Positions 14,193 through 25,907 are shown, numbered from the stretch's first letter. The stretch: DNA of 64,000 nt from Enoplolaimus lenunculus (GCA_030248215.1 JASANG010001371.1:62001-126000), one strand, 5' to 3'. Numbers and translations: made by a program. The notes: generated by a model from the letters alone, not told the origin.

Positions 14193-17100
14193 GAAAGTGT
14201 ATTATAAATAATGTGACCTAAATTGAGAGGATCGGGAAGGTATCCCCATATTATGTAATAATATAATAAAAATTTTGATCAAGATATATGGTAAGCCTCC
14301 AACAACACAAGTTTTCAATTATATACAATATGATTAACGTTTATTCATTTAAATCTGTTGAGCCTGGCGTTGCTATATTCATAGTTGGTCGCGTTACATC
14401 TAAAATCGCTATTAGCAAAGGGCGCCCCTCTATAAATATCTCAGCCACTCTACAAGACGCCCCCGCAGGGTTCGGGAAGATTTCATAAAAAATTTTACGC
14501 GGGCAAGACTATAATCGTGGTGTTCACAAGAGTATACTTAGCTGGTTACTTCCAGTTACGACAGCCAACCATAACATGCTTATTGTGGCTTTCACCGTTA
14601 CAGCAAAACTGTTTCCTTAAACATCCCAAAAGCTTACCGACCGCATGAGTGCCGTATTTAAATGAATCCACTGTTTCCTACGTCTGTTGTTGTAATTTCT
14701 CACTGTTTTCCAACGACTGATTAAACCATAAATTTTCGTCACCCTTCCAAAACTGTGCTATATTTAGAAATGTCTCGGGGGCAGAATTTTACCCGGGGCC
14801 GGGGCCAGAACTTTACCCGGGGCCGGGACCAGCAAAATACACTAAACTTCAAATTTTAGGTCCCTTTTACGTAAGCATGTACCTAGAAGCACTGCACCGT
14901 TTTTATCATATCGCGTCACACAACATTTTCTTTATACTCCCATGTTGTGAAGTTACTGTTAATGCGTATATTATTTGCCATATCGCGACATGCAACATTT
15001 TGCGTACGGCAATGTAATAAACTTACTGTGCCGCGTTCGGAATCTGGCTAAATTGTGCCACGGGATGTTTTGCCCAGACATGTGTAGAAAGTTACTCCAG
15101 TGCTGCTGCACAGTTTACAAAAGAAGCTTACACAGCAGCACGGCGGTACACTCATGTCGTTGACGGTCGTTTTTTTTTGATTTTATTTGTATTCTGTTGA
15201 ACTTAGTCATGCATTGTGTGAAGCGGAGGCGTTTCCAGTAAGACGCCAACTTTTCAGTTCCCATTCCAATATTTATAATCTTGCCGTTCCCATTCCGCTT
15301 CCGATATAATCTGGTTTCCTTTAACACTGTGTTTGGATCTTTTTCTTGTTTCGTCCATGGTACCGTATGGCCCCGGCCCGGTCTCCTCGGTTTCCGTGAC
15401 ATCTCTACTGTGTGTTACACAGTTCCAATGATTACAATTCAAAGACTACTACGTAACCAGGCCAAACAGCCAAAAATTTATGCACGCCCGCCAATCACAT
15501 CAGACATTTATGAACTCCCCGTGTAAAACAAACACCGTTAATATGTAAATATATATAAACCAATTAACTTATGTCAATAACAAGTGAGCTTAATCACACA
15601 CTGAGTAAAAACCTTATACTACACACAACAGTACTAAAATTCCCAATATGTAATAACATGAAATGTTATAAATTACAATAGGTTAAGCCAACGTGTCAAT
15701 GATGATTCATAAATATCGCTTCAATAAAGCATAACATACCATCATAATATATTAAGGCTCCAACGAGTTTATCTTTTTTCAACATCGGAAACAGGTCCAG
15801 TGCTTTCGTCTTTGAGATGAAATAAGATGACTTGAGAAGTTTTCGACCCGAAACAAGATCGTACGCTTTAATTCCAGCCCAGTAATATGGCACCTGCCAC
15901 CATCTGAATGGAATAATATAAGATCGGAAATAAAGCGTCATTATAATCGGAAAACTGTATTAGATAGGAACATTTATCCAGCCTATAAAATAAAAGATAT
16001 ATATAATATATATATATATAATATATGACTTCTCGACTAGTGGGGTAATAATCGGCATTAGCAGGCAATTAAATAACAATCGCAACAAGAATGATAAGAA
16101 ATGTGATCATTGTCAGACTAAAATACTATTTACTTGTATAGTGGCAACATAATCGGAAGGGGATAGCTCAAATGCGGCGCAGATTCGAGCATACTCGCGC
16201 GTTCGAATAAAGCTTCTTTTACCATTCGATACTAAAAGCAGAACGTCAAGTAAACAAAATATACTGAAACTTTTATTGCCATATATTATCGTTTCCTGTT
16301 CCTGCACCGGCAAAGTTTAGATACATACTACTTGAACCCAGATTAACCCAACTCAATAGCGTTTTAGTCACAGAATATTGAGCATAAATATATGTAAAAA
16401 ATATACCGCCGATGTACACGCCCACATTGCAAAACATTGCTGCTGTGTAAACTTTTGTTAACACTACAACAGCAATGCAGTAACTTTCTACACATGTCTA
16501 GGCAAAAATGTACCGTGGCACAATTTAGCCAGAATCCGAACGCATCACCGAAAGTTTATTTCATTACCATACGCAAAATGTCGCGTAAGGCGATATGGCA
16601 AATAACAAACGCATTAACTGTAATATGATAAAAACGGTACCGTGCTCCCTGGGACAAAAGTTAAATAAAAGTTGAAGTTTAAAGTATTCTGCTGGACCCG
16701 ACACATCTCTAACACGTATTATATAGTGCGAAAGCTCTTATTGTAGAAAGATATTCTGTCCGACGGTCCTCTTCGTCAAACGTTTAGTCCATAAAAAAAG
16801 CCCCTTCGTCCGAAACCTTTTTGTATATATACGTCCTATGTACAGAGCATTGTGGTCGTAAAGAAATTGGTGCCAATATTTTCCGCAAAAGCTTACATAT
16901 GTTTTACAGTTATAGCGAAAAATAATTGTCTAAAAGTCTTTAAACGCAGATACGCACTAACCAAGCTTAATTTTACAAACTTCCACAGTTATAACAGTTA
17001 CAGCTAACCAGCCGGCTCTAAACAAAGTGACAATCACTTCTGGTACTATATTATTCTTTCCAGCCGCATGCTGCAGCTAAAGATTAATTAAATCTGAAAA

Positions 17101-19230
17101 CAGCAAAAGCCGAAGCATATCATGTCACTTAACACGGCTAAAACAATACGTACCTGCTCGAGGTCGAGTTTCATGATAGCAGCCTGCAAGTATCGAACAC
17201 CTCCATGAATTAATTTCGTGCTTCGACTACTAGTTCCCGACGAATAATCGTCATATTCGACTAAAGCCGTTTTTAAACCTGAAGATACGAGAATCTTAAA
17301 AAACATTTGGAACCTGGATTGCGTACAGTTAAAGGTTTTCACTCAAATTGTTTAAAACTATAAAACTTAAATTATGTACGTAACGTACTGTTGAAAAAGC
17401 AATCTACAACTGAACTACAATGTACCTAATACATATCTCTCTGGAGTTTCCCTAGGACGCTGGTCATTGAGAGTTAAACCTACTATAACCAGAGGGAAGT
17501 TGGGAGGCGAAATCTAAGTCTGAAATTGCAATTCGTGGCTACAATAATGGTTTTCGCAGCAGAAAAGTGGTGACAGATTTTAATAATTGAATTCTGAAAT
17601 TTATAAATTGAATCAACGAAACTATAATAATACTAATCAATCCAATTAAAAATAAACTATGCGATAAATTCAATTTTTTTGAAGATTTTCAGAATAAATA
17701 TCCGACAAGGATGAGACCGAATCCCAAAAAATGCCGGAGCCAGATCATTTAATATCCGACTGGAGCGGGAGAATTAATTCAAATTTAATAGTTAAAAGAT
17801 TTCAAAGGTCAAAACGTGGGTAAAAATTCTTTCTTTCGCGGCCTAAGATATCTAAAGCATTTACGTACGTGACAAAGCTTGACATCTTACGCACGACGAT
17901 GCATATTTTAGAAATATGCCGATCCCAAAAATTTGTGCCGATGCCGATACCGATGCTGATTGTTATATTGAAACTTTGCCGATGCCGATTCCGACTTTAG
18001 TACACCATGCTTAATAAAAGTTCGGATACTACATTCAATATATGGAGACTTAAAACCTAACAATCATAAACGATCATATTTTACAAGAACGATTCATGTT
18101 AATTAATTTTTTCAAACACAAACGCAAGAGAGATAACAGTTTTCCAAACCAGATACACTGATATGCGCCCAGAAATCAATGATAGCATTCTAACTGACTA
18201 TTATGTGCAAAAAATATCGGCAAAGTATTTTGCAGTGCCGCTGCCGATACTCACGAAAAGTACCGATTATTACCGATGTCGATGCCAATTAATCGGAACA
18301 TCCCTAGCATATTTAGCACTATAACGGTCCTATACCACTATTTTGTTTTTATAGCGTTACATTTATTTGTAATATTTGTTTGGCCCATGTTATTTAAGGA
18401 GATCCAGTTTTCAGTAGGTACTATAAAGAGGTGGCTAAGATTAAGGCTATTATTTTTATGCTGGAGCTATATTTATCATGTTTATCAGGCTTTTCAGCGT
18501 TATTGTAACCCAAAAGATTGCGAACGTACACGGAGACATGCAAGCATTTTCATTACATGTACGACAGAAAAAATATCTTAATGTCGATTTTTTCCGGAGC
18601 CGGATATTCGGTTGCACTCTGAAACTTACGTTTATGCTAGCTTATAGAAATATACTAAGCGCATATACAGTATACCTCTTGTTTGCGCATCTAAAGCAGC
18701 ACCGGCACCAGACGCTCCACCACCAATGATCAAGACATCAAACTGTGGCGTTTCTTTAAGCGATTTAATCAGTTCTTGCCGGTTTGGAAGTGGCTGAATC
18801 GATCGATTTTTCATGTCTTCCTTTTCGAGCAAATGCGCAACGTTAGCAACTCGCTTAAAATATGAACGCACACGAATGCAATGAAAATATACATTTTAGT
18901 TTTAAGCATATTACAGTTTAAAGCCCCTCGGAAACAAATTGACATATTTTTAGCCCGCCGTCAGGCCATTTACCATTCAAATTGTGCCTTAACCATAAAA
19001 TCAAATACATCCTGCTATACGCTAAACTATTTCATTATTCAATCAACAAAAACAAATGCAATTTGCACAATTGGTGTAGCCACAGATTTACGTAGTATAT
19101 ATTGTTTTACTTCCGCAATTTTCTTCTCGGCTTGCATGTCAACGACCCAAAACGTTGCTGCGGCACCGCCAATTGCAACGCATCCAACCGCACACGCCCT
19201 CCTCGCATACTTATAAAACGTTGAACGCAT
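3807..19230 (-). CDS. GPD2: Mitochondrial FAD-dependent glycerol-3-phosphate dehydrogenase, complete, 16 coding exons
   Basis: This inner-membrane flavoenzyme oxidises glycerol-3-phosphate to dihydroxyacetone phosphate and passes electrons to ubiquinone; it is the mitochondrial arm of the glycerophosphate shuttle. Exons: 19,111-19,230; 18,676-18,853; 17,154-17,278; 16,134-16,231; 15,740-15,903; 10,701-10,868; 9,519-9,663; 9,271-9,356; 8,490-8,597; 8,093-8,227; 7,446-7,624; 6,510-6,641; 5,814-5,972; 5,088-5,276; 4,275-4,373; 3,807-3,920. The sum is 2,199 bases, 732 residues plus TGA, against about 727 in mammals. The start at 19,230 is the only in-frame ATG and precedes a basic and then hydrophobic leader. 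The FAD dinucleotide motif GGGASGAG is at residues 84-91. [27 protein letters not shown]-like VNATGPF and [13 protein letters not shown] blocks are intact. Two C-terminal EF-hands follow: loop 645-656 is degenerate, loop 681-692 ([12 protein letters not shown]) is canonical. The exon 1/2 junction (19,111 or 19,092) and the last few residues are the least certain parts. Confidence 0.95.
6860..7180. repeat. GCCGAT-rich element, copy 1
   Basis: It starts GAGATGTGCCGATAAATCGG and holds several GGCATCGGTACCGG-type words. The interior (7,000-7,060) has TTGGCGTATATCAGTGTG and TCTCTCTTGCGTTTCTT, which recur at 8,780-8,840 and, reversed, at 18,105-18,180. It lies in a GPD2 intron. The right end is uncertain. 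The overlapping 100-codon open frame is carried by the repeat and is not a gene. Confidence 0.6.
7625..8092 (-). other. GC-AG intron of GPD2 (intron 10)
   Basis: Exon 10 ends ATTGCAG and the intron starts GCAAGTC, not GT. The next exon starts GAGGTAAGTGG after TTATTCAG. Only this junction gives the invariant family block IAGGKWTTY with no residue gained or lost. The donor context CAG|GCAAGT is the known consensus for GC-AG introns. Nearby GT alternatives break the block. Confidence 0.88.
8690..8955. repeat. GCCGAT-rich element, copy 2
   Basis: It shares the interior TTGGCGCACATCAGTGCGTC and TCTCTCTTGTGTTTGTG with copies 1 and 3 and ends in GTGGTATCGGCACGTCCAT. It lies between GPD2 exons 8 and 9. 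The left end is worn. Confidence 0.55.
8980..9257 (-). repeat. ACCAGTCGTAGT element, short reversed copy
   Basis: The right end is TAGTTCTACTACGACTGGTC, the reverse complement of the start of the long copy at 12,803. The body has the same ATAATTGATTCGTTAGCTAA-type repeat text. It ends only 14 bases before GPD2 exon 8 (9,271-9,356), so it lies against the donor side of that exon. Confidence 0.6.
9690..10580. other. GPD2 intron 6 sequence, no gene
   Basis: At 9,702-9,745 there is a GACCGATACTGTAAAATACC / GATACCGATACATG stretch, probably a fragment of the GCCGAT family. A 100-codon plus-strand open frame at 9,905-10,207 has no recognisable domain. Confidence 0.35.
11232..11278. repeat. (CAA)n microsatellite
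   Basis: About sixteen CAA triplets in an unbroken run inside GPD2 intron 5. Confidence 0.95.
11480..11815. repeat. GGTGCAACCGG element, copy 1
   Basis: It starts AGGGTGCAACCGGATATTAA and ends ACCGGATATCCGGTCGCACA, an imperfect inverted repeat. The same termini occur at 25,108-25,515 and 56,185-56,608, with weaker kin near 18,600, 54,340-54,710 and 63,030-63,350. It is a non-autonomous DNA transposon in GPD2 intron 5. Confidence 0.65.
12127..12363 (+). CDS. Hypothetical small secreted protein (78 codons), antisense in a GPD2 intron
   Basis: The open frame starts at an ATG and opens with a hydrophobic run ([18 protein letters not shown]) that looks like a signal peptide with a plausible cleavage site after VRA. 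The remaining 55 or so residues are polar and have a single cysteine. I know no family for it. It lies in the 4.9-kb GPD2 intron 5 on the other strand. A frame of this length can occur by chance, so this is a candidate only. Confidence 0.2.
   Translation: MLMLIFFSLLSLSFFLSHVRAVVIDAGINRLQPGSFRHRLVYSQRQLFCYAANYPSHTKQNKLQQWFVAYNLPYLYKT
12803..13892 (+). repeat. ACCAGTCGTAGT element with internal tandem units and a GGAC run
   Basis: It starts ACCAGTCGTAGTGGGACTAC. It then carries about five units of 150-180 bases, each with a word like CAATTATCGGTTTTGGAGG followed by TTTATTCA and TAATTAGTGAAATA (near 12,900, 13,065, 13,210, 13,360 and 13,540). It closes with a run of GGAC tetramers (13,810-13,835) and a tail AAAACGCTTCGCTCAATC. 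GAGCGAAG near the start and CTTCGCTC near the end are inverted. Shorter copies are at 8,980-9,257 (reversed) and 31,056-31,258. I see no coding capacity. Confidence 0.65.
14149..14192. repeat. (TTA)n microsatellite
   Basis: Pure TTA triplets, about fourteen copies, inside GPD2 intron 5. Confidence 0.95.
14768..15145 (+). repeat. Left arm of a large inverted repeat around GPD2 exons 4-5
   Basis: The arm includes GTCTCGGGGGCAG, CCGTTTTTATCATAT, TATTTGCCATATCGC, TCTGGCTAAATTGTGCCACG and AGACATGTGTAGAAAGTTAC. Each recurs in reverse complement and in mirrored order at 16,430-16,714. The two arms are diverged copies of one element in opposite orientation. Confidence 0.85.
16430..16714 (-). repeat. 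Right arm of the inverted repeat around GPD2 exons 4-5
   Basis: It is the reverse-complement partner of 14,768-15,145. Between the arms lie about 1.3 kb with exon 5 (15,740-15,903) and exon 4 (16,134-16,231). The arm is shorter than its partner because parts are deleted. Confidence 0.85.
17915..18308. repeat. GCCGAT-rich element, copy 3, best preserved
   Basis: The left part reads TGCCGATGCCGATACCGATG. The right end reads CCAATTAATCGGAACATCCC, the reverse of a GGGATGTTCCGATTAAT-type terminus. The interior is in the opposite orientation to copies 1 and 2. It sits in GPD2 intron 2 and looks like a non-autonomous DNA transposon; the superfamily is not decided. Confidence 0.6.
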
Positions 19231-22200
19231 TATTCTGTCATAATTGGCAGACGAAAGAGCTGAACGAAATTTGGAAGTTCCAAGCAAATACAAAATTTGG
19301 ACCAAACTACTATTGTAATAATTTCAAAATGTATAGAACAATTTCAGTAAAACATGGTCGCTAAAATTCCAGCCAACAGCTGTTCATAGTTATCACAAAG
19401 ATTAAAAATATATAGGCAATTCCTATACACAAAGAAAATTTTGGATGGCATGATTTTACCATAGAATGCAACCAGCCCAATTCGGCTGTAGCAAAATACA
19501 GGGCTACAGAAATATAGAGAAGAAGAAGGAGAAAACAGAAGACCCCACCCCAGCTCCTACGCTGGCGCAGGAACCTTGCAAACAGAAAATGTTTGAATTG
19601 AGAAAAGAACAGTTATTCATACTTAAAGGTTTCTTTGGCCACATATACTTATTCTAGACAGCTTGAGATGTCTACGATGCTAACTTCAGCACCGTCATAA
19701 TGCTAATACTTCACAACGCAATACCGGAACGTATATGCATATTTAGCAACATCCATCCTATAATTTCGTCACTAACTGATACTTACGGTTAGAATAATTC
19801 ATATAAATACACTGGCTATGTAAATTGTAGTAAGCCGCTGCTACATTTAGAAAGCAGCAAAATGCACAAAATGGACAAAACTCCACAAAGTTTAACCGCT
19901 GTAAAAAGTTTTAGCCAAAGTAAAAAACGAACCGTAACTGTAGTATAAGCCTGTTTCTTAGCCTAAGCCTTAACAATAAACTAAATGCTTCAGCGTTCAC
20001 CACTACAGCCCCGCAGAAAAGGGTCCGCCACTGATCTATACATAAATCACAATCGCACCGATAAATATTTTGATTTACAATCTTTGAGGTGCACGACATA
20101 AAAACAGCAGTACATGTTCGGCCGCCCTCCGTCTATGCTTTAAGCATAGGTTAAACTTTGAATTTGCAGAATAAAAAGACAATAATGGGTTGCTAGATGG
20201 AGAAACTTTCTTTGAACGTATAATTTTGAAATTTAACTTCAAAACAACTCGCCGTTTTCATCCGTTTAATAGTGGTATGACTGTTTGTCTCCCCTCAAAC
20301 TACAGGGAGGGGACAGAAGTGGAGCCAGAATTTCTCGGTCTCTGGATATTTATCCGGATATATCGGATATTCGAAGTTTCATTTTCATTTTGGAAACATC
20401 CAGAACTCGATTTTGCGTTTTTTTGGGCTTCCGAACCTCAATTTTCGTTTCTTAAGCACTTGTTTTAACTTGATGCTTTAACTTAAGCACCCTGACCAAC
20501 GAGCTGATTGTTGTAATGTAACCCTAAAAACATACAATTCTATAAATATTTATTATGCAACTGCTTCAGTACTGCTGGGTGTTCGGTCCACAAGATTGCT
20601 ACACTACTAAATACTTACGTTGGCATCCTGAAATTGAGTTGATTTTGTTTGCCTCCATCTGATTAAACTACCCCAAGAAAGATTCTATCGAACGTCACAT
20701 TTCTCTCAAACTATATACATATACATAAAACTCATTTTACGTTCCAAGAATGAACAACATTGAAGCATACTTTACCCTACATCGTACAAACACCAACCCA
20801 TGTTGTGAAACGAAATTTTTCACCAAAATTTTCTGAGTGGGATAAATTATTAGGACCTCATCTGTTTTTACAAAAAAAGTTCCGAGGAGGAAAATTGTAA
20901 GTTAGGGAGGGACCTTATCACTTTATCACAAAACATTTTTCTAAAAGGAGGGTCGTACGTCCATTCGCCCCCTCTGATCCGCTAGTGCCCGCTTTCTTAC
21001 TAGAGCGAAATGGACAAGGTTTAATTTTTAGGCTAATTTTTTGCAGTTTTAAAGCTTTGTGTAATATACTTTGTTTATTACTGTGAGGAGCCTTAAACTT
21101 TTAGGAATACGTTTTGATTGTTACATTGCTATTAAAAGTATTGGTCCAAATCCTCATTTTAATTAAAATTAAATTTTTTAACACTTGAGAGCCAAGACTA
21201 TTAAGAAGCCATTTTCCATCAAACGAACGAAGCTGTTTATTGTGTAATCGGAACAACCATAAGCTAACTTATACATGTTAACGGATAGCGCATAAAAGCG
21301 ATAGAAAAATTTTAATTTTGTAATATAAGGGAAACGTTATACTTGTCGTGCGGCGACGTCCGACGCCGTTCTACAACATCGCAGGTTAAAAAATTTTGTT
21401 CGATGCCATGTAGAAATTCATGTGCTTCGCGGTACAGTGTCGTATGGCGACGGACAACGCCGAACATCATCAAATATATAGCGCTATCTTTAGTAAACCT
21501 ATAATTTACCTCAAACTCAAACGACGAAGCATTCGAACACTAACTAGTTTTTATACGCAACATCAACCGCACCTCAGGGCCGCGCTTATGACAGTATCCA
21601 GCAAGATGTAAGAAAAGAAATGTTTTCAATATCATACCGAATTATAGAAACTTTCCTGGCAGTTCAACTATGATTGAAAACAAGTTATTTGCCGGATAGG
21701 CAAATATTGGGCAACTGCAAGTCATAGAAAGTAAACAATTTTATGTGCGGGCATTTAGAATTGCATTTAATTTGTATAAATAAAAGTAATTGCATCCCCT
21801 TAAACTTGTTGAAGCACTGAATTCAGAAAGGCTTGACAATAACAAAACCAGATCGTATAACCGATGCAAGATTCAGCCCCTTTACTATAATCCATAGTTG
21901 CACACATGTTCAACTCTTTTAAAACAGATTATACTTTTGCATATGTTTAGAATAATTTGTTCAATCAAGTCTTTACTTAAGCCTTGAAACTTGATTTATA
22001 ATTGTACATTCAATTCCAACAGAAATTTTTTAGCCTGTGCGGGTCCGGTAGGAACTATGGACCCAGGGATTCACCATCTACAGAGTAAAGCACGCGTCCC
22101 ATATTGATGTGTGCTTAAGACAATACACACACAGACATGTTAAAATATACGCATAAAGCAAACAGACTTCGGGTCATAAAATACAAAGAAAAGGTAAAAA

Positions 22201-23230
22201 AACAGTTTTCTATCTTCAGAATTTTTCAATTAGAAGTATAAAAGCAAATTTGCATATGGATATACAAATCTGCTGGAACGCTGCCCAAAATACTTACTTA
22301 TGTGGGGCGTTACAGCTGTAATATATAGATTTTGTATAAATACTGTTTGCGAATGTATTTATTTTATTTTTAGAAAGACTTGGTTTCCTTTCGTAACAAT
22401 ACGATATCCTATTACCAATAAATGACTTGATGTTTTGTAGATATACCAAACGAACTTGTAGGTACAATATTACGAAAGACAAAGAATAATTTTTTACAAC
22501 TAAAACGATTTGTTATCTGTGCTGTATATATTGTACTGATGCTTTCCGTTATACAATGTCGCCTTGGTTTTATGCAAACGCAGCAATTTAATTGGTGCAA
22601 GGAATGGAATACTTTTGCTCGGAGGGCCACTTCTTGTAATCAAAATTTGAAAAATGTTAATAGGGCTATTAACAACTCTTATTCTCACAATTTCGGTTTT
22701 TATTAAAATTTCACTTGCTCGTATATCTTCCGCCGCCCTTCATTACTGTCATATATCCGGTGTTGCAACTATCCGTTAAACTAAACGTTTATTGGTCTTG
22801 AATCAAAAGCTTGATCGGTAATGCAAGGTTATACTTAGGAATGTACCTTCAAACTTAAGAATGCTTTAATTTATACTTTACTAGCTGTTTTCGGTTTTCG
22901 TTATTTTGGTCACTATCCGTTTCCGTTATTTTTATTATTGCACTAGTTGTACTCATTTTACTCTGCTTAACATGCTAATTGGCTTAATTATAACTGCACA
23001 GGCTAAAGTCTACGAGCTCAATGACCGCGGGTAACAAGGTTGAGAATTTTTTATAGGGGTGAAAATTAATTTTATTCAGGGAGACAGGCTTAAAATTGGA
23101 TAAAGGTAACCGAAACGTTCAAACAAACATGGTCGAGATGAGTTTAATAGAACGGCTCCCAGTTGCTGTCTGATGTATCTGCGGAGCTAATGTTTATATG
23201 CCATGACAATTTTTTATGAAAATTTTTATC
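19231..23230. other. Intergenic, no gene supported
   Basis: This is the upstream side of GPD2, so the first few hundred bases should hold its promoter; I cannot pick out a core element. A worn copy of the CTTAGGC-type element family is suggested at about 19,905-20,035. A stretch at 20,810-20,990 resembles 45,640-45,840 in reverse, with shared words such as CACCAAAATTTTCTGAG. At 21,340-21,460 a GC-richer pair of direct repeats (TCGTGCGGCGACG and TCGTATGGCGACG) lies about 100 bases apart. No protein-coding exon is visible. Confidence 0.4.
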
Positions 23231-23232
23231 AA

Positions 23233-23323
23233 GTCTTGGCCAACCTGCTATACATAAAATAGCAGATTGCCAAGGCCAATTAGTAATTCACCTAAATAGC
23301 AGATTAGCCTACGACATATATAA
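23233..23323. repeat. AGCAGATTAGCC element, short copy
   Basis: TTGGCCAACCTGCTAT, AATAGCAGATTG and the right end AGCAGATTAGCCTACGACAT are shared with 34,797-35,058. The two copies have the same right end. Confidence 0.6.
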
Positions 23324-23548
23324 TTACGCAACAGCTATTGCTAGCTCAAGTGAACTTAAGCCAAGTCTTTATTTGTGATATGAAACAATACAAAGGCACG
23401 TTTAATAATGTATATTACAGAATTTTTCTCTACACGAAATAATACAAAAAATACTGAAAAGAGTTAATATAATAAAGTTTAGTTGAGTAAACATAACATA
23501 ATAAAATAAACAAGAATAACACACGGTTGTAATATAAACTACGCAGCT

Positions 23549-23890
23549 TTACAATTTTCAGTGAGTTGATTTTAACTCAGAATGAGTTGAATATTACTCG
23601 GTCTGAGTTAGGACTATCAGAACTCATAATTTTGAATTGATTCAATTCATTTTGAGTTAGTTAACCAACTCTCACCCAGAGTCAACTCTACTCAGAGTGA
23701 GAATCAACTCAACTCAGGGTGAGTAATGTTTACTGATATTAATTCAGAAATAACCAACTCTCACCCAGAGTCAACTCTTCTCAGAGTGAGAATCAACTCA
23801 ACTCAGGGTGAGTAATGTTTACTGATATTAATTCAGAAATAACCAACTCGCTAGCTGAATTGATTAATCAACTCATTGGAATTTACAGTC
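23549..23890. repeat. ACTGTAAATT element, copy with an internal 90-bp duplication
   Basis: It is filled with inverted AACTCA/TGAGTT words and ends GGAATTTACAGT. A segment of about 90 bases starting TAACCAACTCTCACCCAGAG is present twice in tandem (from about 23,661 and 23,751), nearly identical, which suggests a recent duplication. Other copies are at 24,662-24,911 and 35,543-35,795. Confidence 0.75.
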
Positions 23891-24121
23891 TGTCTGTTTA
23901 ATTGTCGGTCCCTTAAAACTGCTGGAAACATACGAAAACCAATCTTATTAATAACTGCTGCTAATGGCTCAATAAAACAATGATGCGTTCCTTAGGATCC
24001 GCACTTTACCATTATTTTAACACCGACATAATATTTAAAAATATATAAAATCGAAAGACAAACATGAGCATTGAAAACAACAAATAAATCAACCAAAAAC
24101 CAACAATCAATCATCAAACTG

Positions 24122-24342
24122 CACTGTAAAAAATGGAGAGTCAAATTGACTCTCTGGAAAATAGGCTTTTCCTGACTACACAAACTGAGTCAAAATTCGA
24201 CTCCGCCAGAGTCAAATTCGATTCACTGAGCGATTCAGTGAGTCGAATTTGACTCTAGCGGAGTCGAATTTTGACTCAGTTTGTGTAGTCAGGAAAAGCC
24301 TATTTCCCAGAGAGTCAATTTGACTCTCCATTTTTTGCAGTG
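24122..24342. repeat. Palindromic CACTG element, copy 1 (221 bp)
   Basis: It starts CACTGTAAAAAATGGAGAGT and ends in the reverse complement CTCCATTTTTTGCAGTG. Nearly the whole element is one palindrome, so a single strand can fold into a hairpin of about 100 pairs. Sister copies are at 27,734, 28,792, 37,971 and 48,038. Confidence 0.9.
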
Positions 24343-24661
24343 GTGATAGAAAAAAATTTACGCTTTTACCTGACACAGAGGGTTACGCGTTTGCCGAAGC
24401 CTTTTTTCAAACCCATACGCTTAAGTATAAATTTAATATAAGCATCAACCACATAAATGTGTGGGAAGTGTACAAGAACCTAGACAATAATTATAGCATG
24501 TGCTGCTACAATATAGATATCTCACATGCATTTAAAGTTCTACAAACCATATTGCATGGGTTGAATGAGATCATACTGTCAGCAAGCGAACAACTGTCAC
24601 AAAATTTAAGGAAAATGAAGTTATACTAAATATCATTGTATATTTGCTAATCCCACTATTG

Positions 24662-24911
24662 CACTGTAAATTCTAGTGAGTTAATTTTAACTCAGAATGA
24701 TCTGATTTCACTCAGAAGTCTGAACTTTGAATTAGGTCTATCAGAACTCCGAGTTCTGAATTGTATTAACTCATCCTGAGTTAATTAATCACCTCACTCC
24801 GAAATGAATCAGTTCACAGTGAGGTAATATCTACTGTTATTAACTCAGAAATTACAAGAAATAACTAATTCTCTCTAAAGTTGATGGGTCAACTCATTGG
24901 AATTTACAGTG
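24662..24911. repeat. ACTGTAAATT element, copy 2
   Basis: It starts CACTGTAAATTCTAGTGAG and ends GGAATTTACAGTG, with inverted AACTCA/TGAGTT words between. It lies 319 bases from a palindromic CACTG element. Confidence 0.8.
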
Positions 24912-25107
24912 CAAAGGCACGAAAAATGGCAGCCACAGACAGCATTTCGCAACCTTAAATATTCGAATCTGCAAACATATTTTACTGCAAATATGCATTT
25001 TGGTGTTCTATCTTTGTTTAACGACAGCCGTTACACTCGGAGAAGAGTGCTAATGTTAAGCGAGCAACCCTTACATAAATGTTTCAAAAATCAACCGATA
25101 TATATGG

Positions 25108-25515
25108 GTGCAACCAGAATTACAATTTACCCGAACCGGAATTTGAAAAATAATTACCGGAATCGTAAAGTGAAAATTATATGCTACTCAAAAATTCGTT
25201 TTAATTTTCTTTTCTGCAATATTATTGCTTAAGTAACCTTTGTTGGCGATCGCAGGTCACTTAATCTGCTGTATTTTAGATTTTCATAAAACACGGAAGC
25301 GCAATCTATACCTTCGATGGTATATTTTCGGCGATTGTGAAAGTTTATATAGTATACCAATGAAATCTATTTAATTGTTACCGTCATTTTTTAGTAAAAT
25401 ATCTTAATTATCGGCTATTAAAATTTAATTACTGAAATTTATAATTCCGATAAAGATTTACCGGAACCGGAAGGTGAACAAATGTCACAACCGGAATTTC
25501 GGTTGCACCCTGCTA
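25108..25515. repeat. GGTGCAACCGG element, copy 2
   Basis: The left end is GGGTGCAACCAGAATTACAA and the right end is GGAATTTCGGTTGCACCC. The flanks GATATATAT and CTATATATA may be an 8-bp target duplication, but the AT-rich context weakens that. The interior is AT-rich with TTTACCGGAACCGG words. Confidence 0.75.
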
Positions 25516-25729
25516 TATATATTCCAAGAAATACAAAGCTAAAACTAAAATACATGTTTTTATGTACAAATGTTAACAATTTTTGACTGCAGCTTACAGT
25601 TGATGAACACAACCATTAGGTACATATGTTATCTGACTGTTTATACCACCTGCTTTAGCTTAAACCTGACTTGCATACCAACAAACTTGCAGGTGATAAA
25701 TACAGCGTAGGTATGAACTCTTTGGTTTA

Positions 25730-25899
25730 TGTATGGGCCAGGGCCGGATCGTTTTCCTACAGGACTGTAATGGAGTTAGTTTAAGCTTTAGACTAACTTT
25801 TTTGCTTATGCTTACGGTCATCCTTACGCTTAGGCTTAGGACGAAGACAGCGTTTTACCAGTTTCATCTATTGCGCTTAGTTCATCGAGTTCCCACATG
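25730..25899. repeat. GGCC/TTAGGC element, degenerate copy
   Basis: It starts TATGGGCCAGGGCCGGATCG and continues TTTAGACTAACTTTTTTGC and ACGCTTAGGCTTAGGAC, as in 45,393 and 47,807. The right end is missing or was overrun by the next copy at 25,908. Confidence 0.6.
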
Positions 25900-25907
25900 C
25901 GAAATCT

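Noticed and set aside
22412-22688. Two overlapping minus-strand frames of 62 and 72 codons
   Set aside because: No domain, no splice partners and AT-driven composition.
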